From assembly GCA_002689655.1 (NCBI GenBank), contig NZHC01000062.1, forward strand, positions 144,292 to 183,414: DNA of 39,123 bases, in the 5' to 3' direction. Positions 8,269 through 17,969 of the stretch are shown here, in pieces. The notes beneath the pieces are model-generated. The model saw nothing but the letters and a program-made list of their open reading frames with translations, was not told where the DNA came from and did not search any database. Position numbers and translations under genes: made by a program. The stretch's first letter is position 1. Each line of letters begins with the position of its first letter. This DNA comes from Rhodopirellula sp. (GTDB lineage: Bacteria > Planctomycetota > Planctomycetia > Pirellulales > Pirellulaceae).

Positions 8269-11100
8269 CTATTTGACTACCAGATTCACTAACCGCCCCG
8301 GCACGACAATTTCTTTCACTACTGTTTTGCCTTCGAGAACGGTCTGAACTTTGGTGTCGCCTAGAGCGGCCTTCAGCAAGTCTTCTTTACTGACGTCGGG
8401 AGAAACCTGAATTTTGGCTTTTACCTTCCCATTCAGCTGAACAGGAACCTCGATACTCGACTCAACCAGTGCATCGGCATCCCAAATTGGCCAATGTTGC
8501 TTTGCAATTGACTCCTCGCCCCCTAGCACCTGCCAAAGTTCCTCGGCAAGGTGCGGTGCATAAGGATTCAGCAAGACCAAGAATTGCTGCATCGCTTCTT
8601 TTGGGCGCGTTTTTGAACGCGTGAAGAAATTGGTGAACTCCATCATCCGCGCAATCGCGGTATTAAAACTCAGGGATTCAGTATCCTCGGTGACCTTTTT
8701 GATAGTGGAATGCAACATTCGTTTCTGGTCCGTATCGCATTGCTGGTCACAGATGGCGGCGGAGACCACAAGTTCGTCGTCTTTCGCGTCAACGATCATT
8801 CGCCAGACACGATCCAAGAAATTCCTGACGCCCCCGACCCCGGTCATCGCCCATGGTTTGGTCGCTTCCAAGGGGCCCATGAACATCTCATACAACCTCA
8901 GAGAATCGGCTCCGTATTCGCGGACAACCTCGTCGGGGTTAACAACATTTCCGCGACTCTTTGACATTTTGAAGGCACGACTGTCGATTTTGATGGCAGG
9001 ATTGTCTTTCAGCACAAAGCCCTCACCCTTCTTCTCAACCTGATCATCGGTCAACGTTCTGGCAGTGAGAATGTGACCATCGGGGCCCACCCGATCACCC
9101 TCAGGATTTCGTTTCACGCCGTTACTTGAAACAGCTTCACCCGCCTCATCCACGTAGCCAGTGAACTCTACCTCGCCAAGAATCATTCCTTGATTGACAA
9201 GTTTCCCAAACGGCTCAGGGCAGCTGATGTGCCCACGATCGTACAGAACTTTATGCCAAAACCGCGAGTACAGCAGATGCAGAACTGCGTGTTCCGCCCC
9301 GCCCACATAGAGGTCTACCGGCATCCAAGCTTTTTCAAGCTCTGGATCGATCATCGCTCGATTATTCTTTGGATCGATATACCGTAGGTAATACCAGCAG
9401 GAGCCGGCCCACTGGGGCATGGTATTTGTTTCCCGACGATAACGTTTTCCGTCAAGCGTAACATACAGCCACTCGTCGTCAGCTTTCGCCAGTGGCGGCT
9501 CAGGCTTACCATGTGGCTTAAAGTCTTCAAGCTCAGGAAGCCTTACTGGTAATTCACTTTCAGGCACAGCACGTTTGACTCCCGTCAAAACACCATCTGC
9601 GTCAATTTCGTGCAAAATTGGAAAAGGTTCGCCCCAAAATCGCTGGCGGGAAAACAGCCAATCACGCAATTTGTAATTGACTGCCTCAGCGGCAAGACCT
9701 TCCTTACTCAAGATGGCGGTCACCGTTTGTTTGACGGCGCTGGTTTTCTGCCCGTTAAACTTACCGCTGTTGATTGAATTCCCCTCTGCGGCAAAACAAA
9801 CTTCACCCGCCATGATTTCTGCACGCTGCGGATGATCTTCAGGTGGGTCGACGACCGGCACCACTTTCAGATCGAATTGCTTCGCAAATTCAAAGTCACG
9901 TTCATCATGCGCAGGAACGGCCATGATCGCCCCGGTCCCGTAGCCAGCCAAAACGTAGTCAGCAACCCAGATGGGTACCTGCTCGCCATTGACGGGGTTC
10001 GTGGCGTAGCTTCCCGTGAACACCCCAGTCTTCACACGATCCCCATCGGTGCGTTCACGATCACTCTTAAAGGATGCTTTTTCGCAATACAGGCGAACCG
10101 CCTCGCCCTGCTCTTGAGTCGTCAACTGTTCGAGCATTTCGTGTTCGGGCGACACAACCATATAGGTCGCCCCAAACAAGGTATCTGGCCTTGTGGTATA
10201 AACCCTCAACACAGACGTGTCAGGCTCGGCCGCAAATCCTTGCATCCGCCGATGCTCCGCCCACTCACCTCTGGCCGACTCATGGCCAACGTAAAAATCA
10301 ACTTCTGCTCCCTTGCTGCGCCCAATCCAGTCCCGTTGCAACTTTTTGATACCAATGGGCCAATCCACATCATCCAGCCCATCAAGCAGACGTTCAGCAT
10401 AGGAAGTGATTCTCAACATCCATTGCCGAAGTGGGATTCGTTTGACAGGGTGACTTCCACGTTCGCTTTTTCCATCCTGCACCTCCTCATTAGCTAGTAC
10501 GGTTCCCAAAGCGGGACACCAATTGACCAACGCATCATCCTGGTAAGCCAAACGTTGCTGGTCCTGATACTTGCCAATCGCATCGGCACCCTCAGCTTCC
10601 ACCTCTGCGGGGATCGGCAGTTCTGAGATCGGCCGTCCTTTTTGTTGCTGTGTGTCAAACCACGTGTCGTAGAGAACTAGAAATATCCACTGAGTCCAGC
10701 GGAAATAATTCTCGTCCGTGGTTGAGACCGTCCGCTCCCAGTCGTAACTGAATCCGAGCATTTTTAGTTGTCGGGTAAAGTTGTCAATATTTCTTTGCGT
10801 CTGGATCCGCGGGTGCTCCCCCGTTTTGATCGCGTGCTCCTCGGCTGGCAAGCCGAAGGCATCAAAACCCATCGGATGCAAAACAGCCTCACCACGAGCC
10901 CGCGCAAACCTCGCAACAATGTCAGTTGCTGTGTAACCCTCAGGATGGCCGACATGCAATCCATCACCACTCGGATAGGGAAACATATCCAAGATGTAGC
11001 GTTTCTTTTCTCCAGCCTCATCAGGCGTCCTGAAAGTGGAATGCTTGTCCCAGTATGCCTGCCAACGGGGTTCTATTTCGGAAGGGTTGTATCGAGGCAT
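8269..11100 (-). CDS. leuS: Leucyl-tRNA synthetase
   Basis: This enzyme charges tRNA(Leu) with leucine in the cytoplasm and edits mischarged tRNA. The 943-aa protein has all class I landmarks: the HIGH motif as HVGH (49-52), the CP1 editing domain with [12 protein letters not shown] and [27 protein letters not shown] before the catalytic core resumes, and KMSKS at 711-715. A C-terminal anticodon-binding domain ends in GRLVNLVVK. It is somewhat longer than the ~860 aa of E. coli LeuS. The ATG at 11100 gives the normal N-terminus ([17 protein letters not shown]). It appears to be a single gene between two gaps. Confidence 0.98.
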   Translation of the reverse strand: MPRYNPSEIEPRWQAYWDKHSTFRTPDEAGEKKRYILDMFPYPSGDGLHVGHPEGYTATDIVARFARARGEAVLHPMGFDAFGLPAEEHAIKTGEHPRIQTQRNIDNFTRQLKMLGFSYDWERTVSTTDENYFRWTQWIFLVLYDTWFDTQQQKGRPISELPIPAEVEAEGADAIGKYQDQQRLAYQDDALVNWCPALGTVLANEEVQDGKSERGSHPVKRIPLRQWMLRITSYAERLLDGLDDVDWPIGIKKLQRDWIGRSKGAEVDFYVGHESARGEWAEHRRMQGFAAEPDTSVLRVYTTRPDTLFGATYMVVSPEHEMLEQLTTQEQGEAVRLYCEKASFKSDRERTDGDRVKTGVFTGSYATNPVNGEQVPIWVADYVLAGYGTGAIMAVPAHDERDFEFAKQFDLKVVPVVDPPEDHPQRAEIMAGEVCFAAEGNSINSGKFNGQKTSAVKQTVTAILSKEGLAAEAVNYKLRDWLFSRQRFWGEPFPILHEIDADGVLTGVKRAVPESELPVRLPELEDFKPHGKPEPPLAKADDEWLYVTLDGKRYRRETNTMPQWAGSCWYYLRYIDPKNNRAMIDPELEKAWMPVDLYVGGAEHAVLHLLYSRFWHKVLYDRGHISCPEPFGKLVNQGMILGEVEFTGYVDEAGEAVSSNGVKRNPEGDRVGPDGHILTARTLTDDQVEKKGEGFVLKDNPAIKIDSRAFKMSKSRGNVVNPDEVVREYGADSLRLYEMFMGPLEATKPWAMTGVGGVRNFLDRVWRMIVDAKDDELVVSAAICDQQCDTDQKRMLHSTIKKVTEDTESLSFNTAIARMMEFTNFFTRSKTRPKEAMQQFLVLLNPYAPHLAEELWQVLGGEESIAKQHWPIWDADALVESSIEVPVQLNGKVKAKIQVSPDVSKEDLLKAALGDTKVQTVLEGKTVVKEIVVPGRLVNLVVK

Positions 11101-11437
11101 GGCTATCAGACGCAGGTAAGAGAAACATTCGGAAGTCGAGATTCTAGATGGTCAGCCGATGACGGAAACCCGGGACAACTTGGCAGGCTTGAGAAAAACA
11201 GCGACAGAGGCAAACTTCACACCGAAAAAATGGCGTAAAGCCCCTCCAAACACATGCAATCAACGTGTTTGACTGAACGAAAACGCGTACGTGCGGAGCA
11301 AGCAACACAATGTCTAGCGGCTCATTGAAGGACGGAACATCCTAACAAGACCGCCACACACTCCCAACCTATGAATGAGCCAACGGTATGCTTACCCGAC
11401 GCTCGCAGATTCCATCCAGATTGTCCCAACGGGCATA
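11101..11437. other. Intergenic region upstream of leuS, no gene seen
   Basis: This 337-bp gap between two minus-strand genes has no credible open frame, tRNA or repeat that I can identify. It should contain the leuS promoter and possibly a T-box-like or other leader, but no tRNA-binding motif or obvious terminator/antiterminator pair could be recognised by eye. Confidence 0.5.
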
Positions 11438-12793
11438 TCAAAGTTGCTTGATGCGAACCCGCCGGTATTCGAGTTGGCCACGATCACCCTCAAGACCGAT
11501 GGGCCCCGCATCAGGAATCTTCAGTGCCTCCTCGATCACCTCGCCGTTGCAAGTGCAGCGTGCAACAGAATCCTTGACGGTAACCACAAGCTCGTTCCAA
11601 CCACCTGATTGAAAAGCTTTTAGGCTTTTGTAAGGGCCTGCAAGGGGGAAATCGCGGCATTGCAATTGCGGGCCCCTCAAGAACACACCGCTATCTGCAT
11701 TGGGTGTAGCACGGAACTCGAGTTTCAGGACAAAGTCTCCCGAAAACTCATCGGTGGTCCACAATTGCTGGATTGCCCTGCCTTGAGATGGCGTAGTAAC
11801 CACCAGCCTTCCATTGATAGCAACGTATCGCCCCTCGGGCGAACTTTTCTTCCCCTCAAATTCGACCGCCTCATCGACCAATGGCCACGCAGGCGCATTT
11901 TCCGGCTTACGCCCCAACCAGCGTTCCCTACTTTTCCTCATTTTGTCACTGGTTCGCCGGTAGCCCCAGCCACTCAAATCGGTGCCATTGAATAAGGAGG
12001 TAAACCCCGGCTCCAGATCCATGGGCAGAGTTGTCTTATCAACGAAACCGTGAGTTGCGAGAACTGGCCATATCGCAGCTAACCACTTCTCGTACCCTAC
12101 GCGATTAGGATGCAACAGGTCTGGAAACTCTGCCTTCTTTGCATCCCCCTGCTGATTGGCGAACAAAGTCCATGTGTCGACGATGGTCACCTGCTGATTC
12201 CCTTTGAAATCCGCTTCCATCAGTTGATTGAGCTTTTGTATTTGTTCGCTTGGACGCTTCTTGGCTGCACTGCTTGGAAAGACCAGGCATAACACGATTG
12301 GCATCTTCGGGTCATATGCTTCCAATGCCTTCACGATCAAACCCACGTTGCCTGCAATCGTCGCGGGTTGAGCCTTCTCCTCCAGATCATTGGTGCCCAT
12401 CAGCATCACAACTGCGGAAGGCTCGAGATCCAACACATCCTGTTGCAAACGGATCAGCATACCACGTGTTGTATCCCCAGAAATTCCGCGGTTCGCGACG
12501 TTCAGTTCTTTGAAATCGCCCCGAAAATTGTCACCCCATCCTTGCGTGATAGAGTCACCTAAAAACACGACCGCATGTTGTTCTTGTCCGGCCCGTTTGG
12601 CAAATTCTGCACGTCGATTCTTCCACAGATTCGTGAACCAACCGTCTCGTTGAATTGGGCCAGTTCCCGGCAAACCGTCATCAGTAGCAGGCAGGGAAAA
12701 ATCCACGTTATCCGACTGTGCCGATACAGGATGAAACAACCAGCCTTGACCACAAACCACCAGCAACAACAACCCCAACATTTGATACTTCAT
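11438..12793 (-). CDS. Secreted SGNH/GDSL hydrolase fused to a DUF1080-type domain
   Basis: A signal peptide (LLLLVVCGQGWLF...VSAQ) is followed by a complete SGNH esterase domain: block I GDSIT (Ser81), block II GISGDT, block III GTND (133-136) and block V DLLHPN with the Asp/His pair. From about residue 255 a second domain starts with PGFTSLFNGTDLSGW, the hallmark opening of DUF1080 (a concanavalin-like, 3-keto-disaccharide hydrolase-related fold common in planctomycetes). The likely role is deacylation or cleavage of complex polysaccharide; the substrate is unknown. The ATG at 12793 has GGTGG six bases upstream and is preferred over the ATG two codons earlier. It is separated from frr by a terminator. 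Confidence 0.92.
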   Translation of the reverse strand: MKYQMLGLLLLVVCGQGWLFHPVSAQSDNVDFSLPATDDGLPGTGPIQRDGWFTNLWKNRRAEFAKRAGQEQHAVVFLGDSITQGWGDNFRGDFKELNVANRGISGDTTRGMLIRLQQDVLDLEPSAVVMLMGTNDLEEKAQPATIAGNVGLIVKALEAYDPKMPIVLCLVFPSSAAKKRPSEQIQKLNQLMEADFKGNQQVTIVDTWTLFANQQGDAKKAEFPDLLHPNRVGYEKWLAAIWPVLATHGFVDKTTLPMDLEPGFTSLFNGTDLSGWGYRRTSDKMRKSRERWLGRKPENAPAWPLVDEAVEFEGKKSSPEGRYVAINGRLVVTTPSQGRAIQQLWTTDEFSGDFVLKLEFRATPNADSGVFLRGPQLQCRDFPLAGPYKSLKAFQSGGWNELVVTVKDSVARCTCNGEVIEEALKIPDAGPIGLEGDRGQLEYRRVRIKQL

Positions 12794-12928
12794 TATCATC
12801 CACCTTAACCCTACTCGAACCTATGAAAACGTCATCTGATCACGCGCCCTGACATGGGCCGCGAACGATTATCCGATAACAGAGCAGTTAACGGCAGCGT
12901 TATTTGCATAGACAAATTGCTTGCATAG

Positions 12929-12962
12929 AAAACGGGGCAGCGTCGCGTTGACGCGCCCCGTT
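12929..12962 (-). terminator. Rho-independent terminator of frr
   Basis: On the minus strand AACGGGGC (12962-12955) pairs with GCCCCGTT (12938-12931). An inner GCGTC-AACGC-GACGC hairpin with one bulged T completes the stem, and TTTTC follows. It lies 29 nt beyond the frr stop. Confidence 0.85.
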
Positions 12963-12991
12963 CGGCACCGTGGTGCGAGCCGGCAAACTGC

Positions 12992-13552
12992 TCAGCCTTC
13001 GGTCACTTCCGCCTCGCGAGTCTTCGCCATTTCGGTCGCTTGCGTTTCATATTTCTTTGTCAGCTCCTGGACATCATCCTTTATTTTGTCTCGATCATCT
13101 TCACTAATATCCTTGGCTTTCTCTTCAGCATCCGCAGCTTTATTTGCATCTCTGCGGATATTTCGGACTGACACTTTGGCTTCTTCAGCTAGCTCTTTGA
13201 CTCGTGAGACCATCTTCTTTCGGACTTCGGTCGAAAGAGCGGGGACGTTCAAGCGAATGATTCTTCCATCATTCTGGGGATTCAAACCCAGATCCCCTGC
13301 CACAATCGCCTTCTCGATTTCTTTGATGGTACTGGCATCATAGGGTCGAATCACGATTTGCTGTGGCTCGGGCGTCCCTACCGAAGCGAGTTGTTTGAGA
13401 GGCTGCATTGATCCGTAAACTTCAACCCTGATTGAGTCCACAAGTCCAGGCGTTGCCCTTCCGGTCCGGATTCCGGAGAGGCTGTCACCGAGATGTGCAA
13501 TGGCTTTTTCCATTCGCTCTTCGGCATCCATCAAGATTTCATCGGCAGGCAT
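12992..13552 (-). CDS. frr: Ribosome recycling factor
   Basis: RRF splits the post-termination ribosome together with EF-G. The 186-aa length is standard. Family signatures are visible: GIRTGRATPGLVD near the N-terminus, VGTPEPQQIVIRPYD, DLGLNPQNDGRIIRL, and the conserved C-terminal helix segment VRNIRRDANK. The protein starts at ATG 13552 (MPADEILMDAEERMEK). It is the last gene of the conserved tsf-pyrH-frr order, 95 nt after pyrH, and is closed by a strong terminator. Confidence 0.98.
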   Translation of the reverse strand: MPADEILMDAEERMEKAIAHLGDSLSGIRTGRATPGLVDSIRVEVYGSMQPLKQLASVGTPEPQQIVIRPYDASTIKEIEKAIVAGDLGLNPQNDGRIIRLNVPALSTEVRKKMVSRVKELAEEAKVSVRNIRRDANKAADAEEKAKDISEDDRDKIKDDVQELTKKYETQATEMAKTREAEVTEG

Positions 13553-13647
13553 ATTTGTGTCCTTGGGGTAAAGACCTAGTGGTAAGTTTTAGATTTTTAG
13601 TTTTTGGGCGGTGAAAGGGCAAACAGCGAAAACCGATTTCATCCAGT

Positions 13648-14403
13648 TCAAGTTACCGGCGGACCAATCCATGTACCAACGTTATCGCCCGAAACAGCTT
13701 TTACAATATTCCCATCTTTTTTGAAATTGAACACGAGGATTGGTTTCTCGTGTTCCTGACAAAGGGCGATCGCAGTTGCGTCCATCACCTTCAAATTTTT
13801 GCTAACCACTTCTGCGTAAGTCAGCGACTCATACAAAACCGCGTGTGGGTTTTTCTCAGGGTCGTCGCTATACACACCATCCACACGCGTCGCTTTGAGC
13901 ACAACATCGGCCTCAAGTTCCAGTGCACGTTGGGCAGCGGCAGTATCAGTGGTGACGAAAGGATTCCCAATTCCACCCGAGAGAATTACGATTCGTCCCT
14001 TTTCCAAGTGGCGGATGGCACGGCGTCGAATGAACGACTCCGCGATTTTGTCCATGGGGATTGCCGACATGACTCGTGTCTGTAGCCCGTGAGACTCGAT
14101 TGCGTCCTGCATGGCGAGTGAGTTCACGGTGGTGGCCAACATTCCCATGTAATGGGCGGTTGCTTCCTGGACCAAGGCGTTGGTGCCAGAGAACTGGGCT
14201 CCCCGCAAAATATTCCCACCACCTATGACAATCGCAATCTGACAGCCTGAATCATGTGCTTGACGAATCTGTCGCGCAATTTCTCCTGCTTCCTCACCAC
14301 TGATTCCCCTCCCACTCGCGTCAGCAAGACTTTCGCCGCTGAGTTTCAAGATGACGCGTTGATATCTCAGCGGTTTCGCGTCAGACTCGGATTCGTCAGG
14401 CAT
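13648..14403 (-). CDS. pyrH: UMP kinase
   Basis: PyrH phosphorylates UMP to UDP in pyrimidine nucleotide synthesis and belongs to the amino-acid-kinase fold. The 251-aa protein shows [11 protein letters not shown], the glycine loop [39 protein letters not shown] (read in sections) and [16 protein letters not shown] short N-terminal extension ([14 protein letters not shown]) precedes the core. It lies between tsf and frr, the classic bacterial arrangement, but a terminator after tsf suggests that pyrH-frr is its own transcription unit. Confidence 0.98.
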   Translation of the reverse strand: MPDESESDAKPLRYQRVILKLSGESLADASGRGISGEEAGEIARQIRQAHDSGCQIAIVIGGGNILRGAQFSGTNALVQEATAHYMGMLATTVNSLAMQDAIESHGLQTRVMSAIPMDKIAESFIRRRAIRHLEKGRIVILSGGIGNPFVTTDTAAAQRALELEADVVLKATRVDGVYSDDPEKNPHAVLYESLTYAEVVSKNLKVMDATAIALCQEHEKPILVFNFKKDGNIVKAVSGDNVGTWIGPPVT

Positions 14404-14469
14404 ACCAGACTCGCAGATGAAGCTTAAATATTAGTGACAGCGGTAAAGCTTTTGTTGCCCTATCATACG

Positions 14470-14504
14470 AAAAACCTCGCCGACCCGAGTAGGATTCGAC
14501 GAGG
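14470..14504 (-). terminator. Rho-independent terminator of tsf
   Basis: On the minus strand CCTCG-T-CGA (14504-14496) pairs with TCG-G-CGAGG (14483-14475), including a T·G wobble. A 12-nt loop separates the arms and TTTTT (14474-14470) follows. It is ~50 nt after the tsf stop and ~65 nt before pyrH. Confidence 0.82.
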
Positions 14505-14554
14505 CTAGCATGATCTTTTGGGCAAGTTAGGATTTTGCCCCGGAATCACCATGA

Positions 14555-15538
14555 TCAACCGACAGCAACCCGACGAAATGCCAAGATCTCGGCATCGTCA
14601 CTGAGGGCCTTGATAGCAGCCTCGACAGTTTTCGTATCGTCCAAAGCATAGGTTTGGCTAAGCAAGCAGCGTTCCTGATCCAGCAGCGTATTATCTTGAA
14701 CGAAACGCTCGAGCTTACCTGGCACGATCTTGTCCCAGATCTTCTCGGGCTTTCCTTCCTCTTTCAGCTGCGTCTTAATCGCTTCCTCGGCCTCCGCCAT
14801 GACTTCGGCGGTTAGTTGACGCTGACTGGCGAACTGAGGAACATTCTTTTGTGGCTTGCCAAGATTCTCACGTGCGTTGGTCTCATTTTCGGAGATAATC
14901 TGAGCCCGCAATGCCTCGGTTTCGTTCTTAACAAAATCTTCCTCAAATTCGGAAGGGTGCAAGATGGAGGGGCTCATTGCGGCAATATGCATTGCCACGC
15001 TTCGGAAGAAATTAGGGGCCTCAGCATTGCCGCCATCCTTGAACGAAACCAAAACACCAATCTTCGATCCTGCATGGATATAGGACGCAATCGTGTCCCC
15101 GGTTACCGTCTGGTAATCCGAGATTTCAATCTTCTCCCCAATAATACCTGTCTTCTCAACAAGCTTTTCGGCGACAGTCATCCCCTCGATTTCAAGAGCG
15201 AGAACGTCTTCCTTCGTCGCAGCATTCTTGCTGGCGGCCAACTCAGCCAACGCATTCGCAAAGCCGATGAATTCGTCATTTTTGGCGACGAAATCAGTCT
15301 CGCTGCTCAGTGCTAACAATGTTCCCTGGGTACCATCGTCATTCAACAGCGCAACCACAACGCCTTCATTTGCGTCACGATCAGCACGCTTTGCAGCAAC
15401 CTTTTGACCTTTCTTTCTGAGGTAATCAAGAGCACCCTCAAAATCCCCATCAGATTCTTTTAAAGCCTGCTTGCAGTCCATCATGCCTGCACCAGTTGCT
15501 TTTCTCAGTTCACTTACATCTTTGACAGAAATAGACAT
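14555..15538 (-). CDS. tsf: Elongation factor Ts
   Basis: EF-Ts exchanges GDP for GTP on EF-Tu. The 327-aa protein starts with VSELRKATGAGMMDCKQAL, carries the core TDFVAKN motif that contacts EF-Tu, and ends with two dimerisation-type subdomains. It is longer than E. coli EF-Ts (283 aa). It follows rpsB on the same strand but with an unusually large 503-bp gap. Confidence 0.98.
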   Translation of the reverse strand: MSISVKDVSELRKATGAGMMDCKQALKESDGDFEGALDYLRKKGQKVAAKRADRDANEGVVVALLNDDGTQGTLLALSSETDFVAKNDEFIGFANALAELAASKNAATKEDVLALEIEGMTVAEKLVEKTGIIGEKIEISDYQTVTGDTIASYIHAGSKIGVLVSFKDGGNAEAPNFFRSVAMHIAAMSPSILHPSEFEEDFVKNETEALRAQIISENETNARENLGKPQKNVPQFASQRQLTAEVMAEAEEAIKTQLKEEGKPEKIWDKIVPGKLERFVQDNTLLDQERCLLSQTYALDDTKTVEAAIKALSDDAEILAFRRVAVG

Positions 15539-15860
15539 CGTATTCCCTCAACGGATCCTGTTTTGTTAACACAATTAAATGTTTGGTTTAGTTTGAACCG
15601 GGAAACAGATCCCGGCCTGATATATCGCAGTTTTTTTACGAGTCGGGTTTTCACTATCACGCCGCTCTCATTGAACAACGTATTCTGTGAAGCACGGCTC
15701 TTGCTCGGTGCGGTGTTGGGCAGCCAGTCCATCGGATCTTGATCGGCGGTGCGAACGCGTCGCGAAGGCCAAACATTTCAAAAGACCACACACCACAGTG
15801 CCCCAACTGCTCCGATTCAGTGCACTCGCTGGGGTCCTTCCGTCACCATGTTCGGATGCC

Positions 15861-15898
15861 AAGATGTTAAAGCGACGCTGCCGGCGGTTTAACATCTT
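15861..15898. repeat. 11-bp perfect inverted repeat
   Basis: AAGATGTTAAA (15861-15871) and TTTAACATCTT (15888-15898) are perfect inverted arms around a 16-nt GC-rich centre. No T-run follows on either strand, so a simple terminator is unlikely. It could be a REP-like dispersed element or an RNA processing site between rpsB and tsf. Confidence 0.75.
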
Positions 15899-15961
15899 CG
15901 CCACTTGAGGGGCTAACCCCCCTGATCTTACCCAATCTGGCAATCGTTTCACCTCCCGCAC

Positions 15962-16015
15962 CAGTGACACGTAACAAGTGATACGTAACAAGTGATGGAA
16001 CAAGTGATACGGAAC
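15962..16015. repeat. 14-bp imperfect tandem repeat, four copies
   Basis: The unit AAGTGATACGTAAC occurs once exactly (15976-15989). The copy before it has AGTGACACGTAAC, a 12-nt copy follows (AAGTGATGGAAC), and a last copy ends GGAAC. It lies just after the rpsB stop on the transcript. Confidence 0.75.
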
Positions 16016-16041
16016 AGCAGAAACCTGGGCCAATTCCCGAA

Positions 16042-16842
16042 TCAACCCTCCGAGGCTGGCTCGTCCTTGGCAGCTGCGGCTTTCGCTGCTGCCGCTTCCG
16101 CAGCAGCGGCTTCCGCAGCAGCGGCTTTGTCGGCTTTCGCACTCGCGCGGCTCATCGCCAGCTGACCTTTGCCGGTATTGACCGCATCCGCAAGATTTCG
16201 CATCACCAGTTCGACACTGCGTATACCATCATCATTACCCGGAATCGGCAGATCGATATCGGTTGGGTCGCTATCAGTATCAATCAGGGCAACGGTAGCA
16301 ATACCGAGACGCTTTGCCTCTCGAACAGCGTTACGCTCTTTGCCTGGATCAACAATAAAAAGACACTCAGGAAGGCGATTCATCGAACGCAAACCGTTCA
16401 GGTTCCGGTACATCTTGCGATACTCGCGATTCAAAGACGACTGCATCTTCTTGCTGTAGTCATTGATTTTATCACCGCCACGTAAATCCTCCAGCTCCTC
16501 AAGTCTGCCTAGGCGACTGCGAATGGTGCGAAAATTTGTCAGGGTACCACCTAACCATCGCTCGCTCACGAAAGGCATTCCGCAGCGGAGTGCCTGAGCC
16601 TCGACAGCTTCTCCGGCTTGACGCTTCGTTCCCACAAACAAGATCAAGCTACCGCCAGCAGCGACCTGGGTCAAATATTTCTTGGCGCGGAGTAAACCCC
16701 GCAAAGTCTCTCGGATATCGAGAATATGAATTTGCTTCTTTTTCCCAAAGATATACGGTGACATCTTTGGATTCCACAAACTCGTGCGGTGTCCAAAATG
16801 AACACCTGCTTCAATCATTTCCTTGACAATTGCATCAGCCAC
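16042..16842 (-). CDS. rpsB: 30S ribosomal protein S2
   Basis: S2 is a small-subunit ribosomal protein. The 266-aa product begins [20 protein letters not shown] and shows the family core: [29 protein letters not shown] and [19 protein letters not shown] chose GTG at 16842 because AGAGGAA lies 7 nt upstream and the S2 fold starts there; a longer frame from 16980 adds 46 residues without S2 similarity. The last ~35 residues are an Ala/Lys/Glu-rich low-complexity tail (repeats of AAAAEA), probably disordered. It heads the rpsB-tsf-pyrH-frr cluster. Confidence 0.97.
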   Translation of the reverse strand: MADAIVKEMIEAGVHFGHRTSLWNPKMSPYIFGKKKQIHILDIRETLRGLLRAKKYLTQVAAGGSLILFVGTKRQAGEAVEAQALRCGMPFVSERWLGGTLTNFRTIRSRLGRLEELEDLRGGDKINDYSKKMQSSLNREYRKMYRNLNGLRSMNRLPECLFIVDPGKERNAVREAKRLGIATVALIDTDSDPTDIDLPIPGNDDGIRSVELVMRNLADAVNTGKGQLAMSRASAKADKAAAAEAAAAEAAAAKAAAAKDEPASEG

Positions 16843-16849
16843 TAAAAAA

Positions 16850-16856
16850 TTCCTCT
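16850..16856 (-). promoter_or_regulatory. Shine-Dalgarno that fixes the rpsB GTG start
   Basis: On the minus strand AGAGGAA (16856-16850) is followed by seven bases and then GTG at 16842. This favours GTG over the upstream ATG at 16980. Confidence 0.75.
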
Positions 16857-17711
16857 TTTCTTTGCGACGGGCTACGAGAAACAGCACAAACCACTGCCTC
16901 CAGAGCATTGATTTCCGGAAGAAACCTTCGCCCTTCGTCCCAATTTGCCGCTCGGTCACGTGAACACGACGTAAAAACAACGTTATTTCTACGTCTTGGG
17001 TCGCAGAGCCTAGCGAAATCTAGGTAATTGAACAAGGGATCCCACGCGGCAGCACGCAACCGCCCCAACTTTGGCCCCAGCTCGCAGTTCCCCGGCCGCA
17101 AACGCTCTTCAGTATCAACCTGACCGCTAAAGCCCAGCACACGCGAAAGCCACTGAGCTGACCTCTTCTTGAACCCGCTCCTGCGATCGAGAGCAGCCCC
17201 CGTGCTCCGAAGCCACACTCATCTTCACCGATAAATGCAATTCGTAGGCCAAAATCCGACAAACAGACGCTGTGAACGGCAGATACACAGCTTGTGACGA
17301 GGACTGAAAGGAAGGTGGAAACACCGCAGGACGCCAACAAAGCAAAACCGACGAGATAGCAAACCAGAACATTTAGTGAACAAGGGGGACCTAGTGCGAT
17401 TGGCTACCCGTTTCATGGGCCCTCACCTCACCAGTTCTGAACAGGCTGCCATTTCCATAGATTGCTAATCATCTGTTGCTGTTCAACTGACTTCCTATGT
17501 GTGACTGCTCATGTGTGACTTCCTGTGCGGAACGTACCGCCTGCCAATAAGCAAGGTGCCGAGCAGTTCAACACGCACTTGCACACAATCCATCACTCGT
17601 TGACTTCAGAAATTTGCAGCTTGCTTAATCAGTGGTAAGCGTACTCCCTCTGTTGCCTTCACCCGCATTCAGCGGGTTGCCATGCCAATCACCTGCAAGA
17701 AGCTGTGGAAT

Positions 17712-17743
17712 CCGCTACCCTAGCGGTATGGGAGGCCCCCATA
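17712..17743. promoter_or_regulatory. Two abutting perfect stem-loops upstream of the pseudopilus operon
   Basis: CCGCTA-CCC-TAGCGG (17712-17726) is directly followed by TATGGG-AGGCC-CCCATA (17727-17743). Both have 6-bp perfect stems and short loops. They lie ~226 nt upstream of the first gene of the operon and may be part of a structured leader or a protein-binding site. No T-run follows. Confidence 0.45.
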
Positions 17744-17969
17744 ATGCTGCCACTGCACGAGCAATCAACCGCTTAGCCGAGGACGTGTCGTTGGAAGAAA
17801 GCTGGGAGCAATCCGAAATCTGCTTCCCTAACACCAACTTTCCTTTAAATCGGAAAACTACTTATCAAAACAGGCCAATTTTTCGCCCAAGTTCCTCTCG
17901 AACGCTGCCTAACCACCAAACCAAGTCGACTCCAAACGCCCCCAGCGACCTGAAACCTGCTAATCATCA

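Larger units (their letters stand above)
15539..16041. other. Long rpsB-tsf spacer with repeats
   Basis: This 503-bp gap between rpsB and tsf is large for a pair usually separated by under 200 bp. It holds an 11-bp inverted repeat (15861-15898) and a 14-bp imperfect tandem repeat (15962-16015). A GC-rich AGGGG / CCCCT hairpin near 15907-15922 sits between them. Small open frames exist on both strands but lack homology signs and translate the repeats. Confidence 0.7.
16843..17969. other. 1.1-kb gene-poor divergent region
   Basis: No convincing gene lies between rpsB (minus) and the pseudopilus operon (plus). Open frames of 60-127 codons exist on both strands but show low-complexity Ser/Cys/Arg-rich translations with no recognisable family. 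The region must contain promoters for both flanking operons and holds two adjacent perfect hairpins at 17712-17743. A decayed gene, such as a lost assembly ATPase, cannot be excluded by eye. Confidence 0.55.

Noticed and set aside
15668-16045. 125-codon minus-strand frame in the rpsB-tsf spacer
   Set aside because: It translates through the tandem repeat and inverted repeat and shows no domain; likely non-coding.
17020-17372. Overlapping small minus-strand frames upstream of rpsB
   Set aside because: Cys/Ser/Gly-rich translations in two frames, no start site and no recognisable family.
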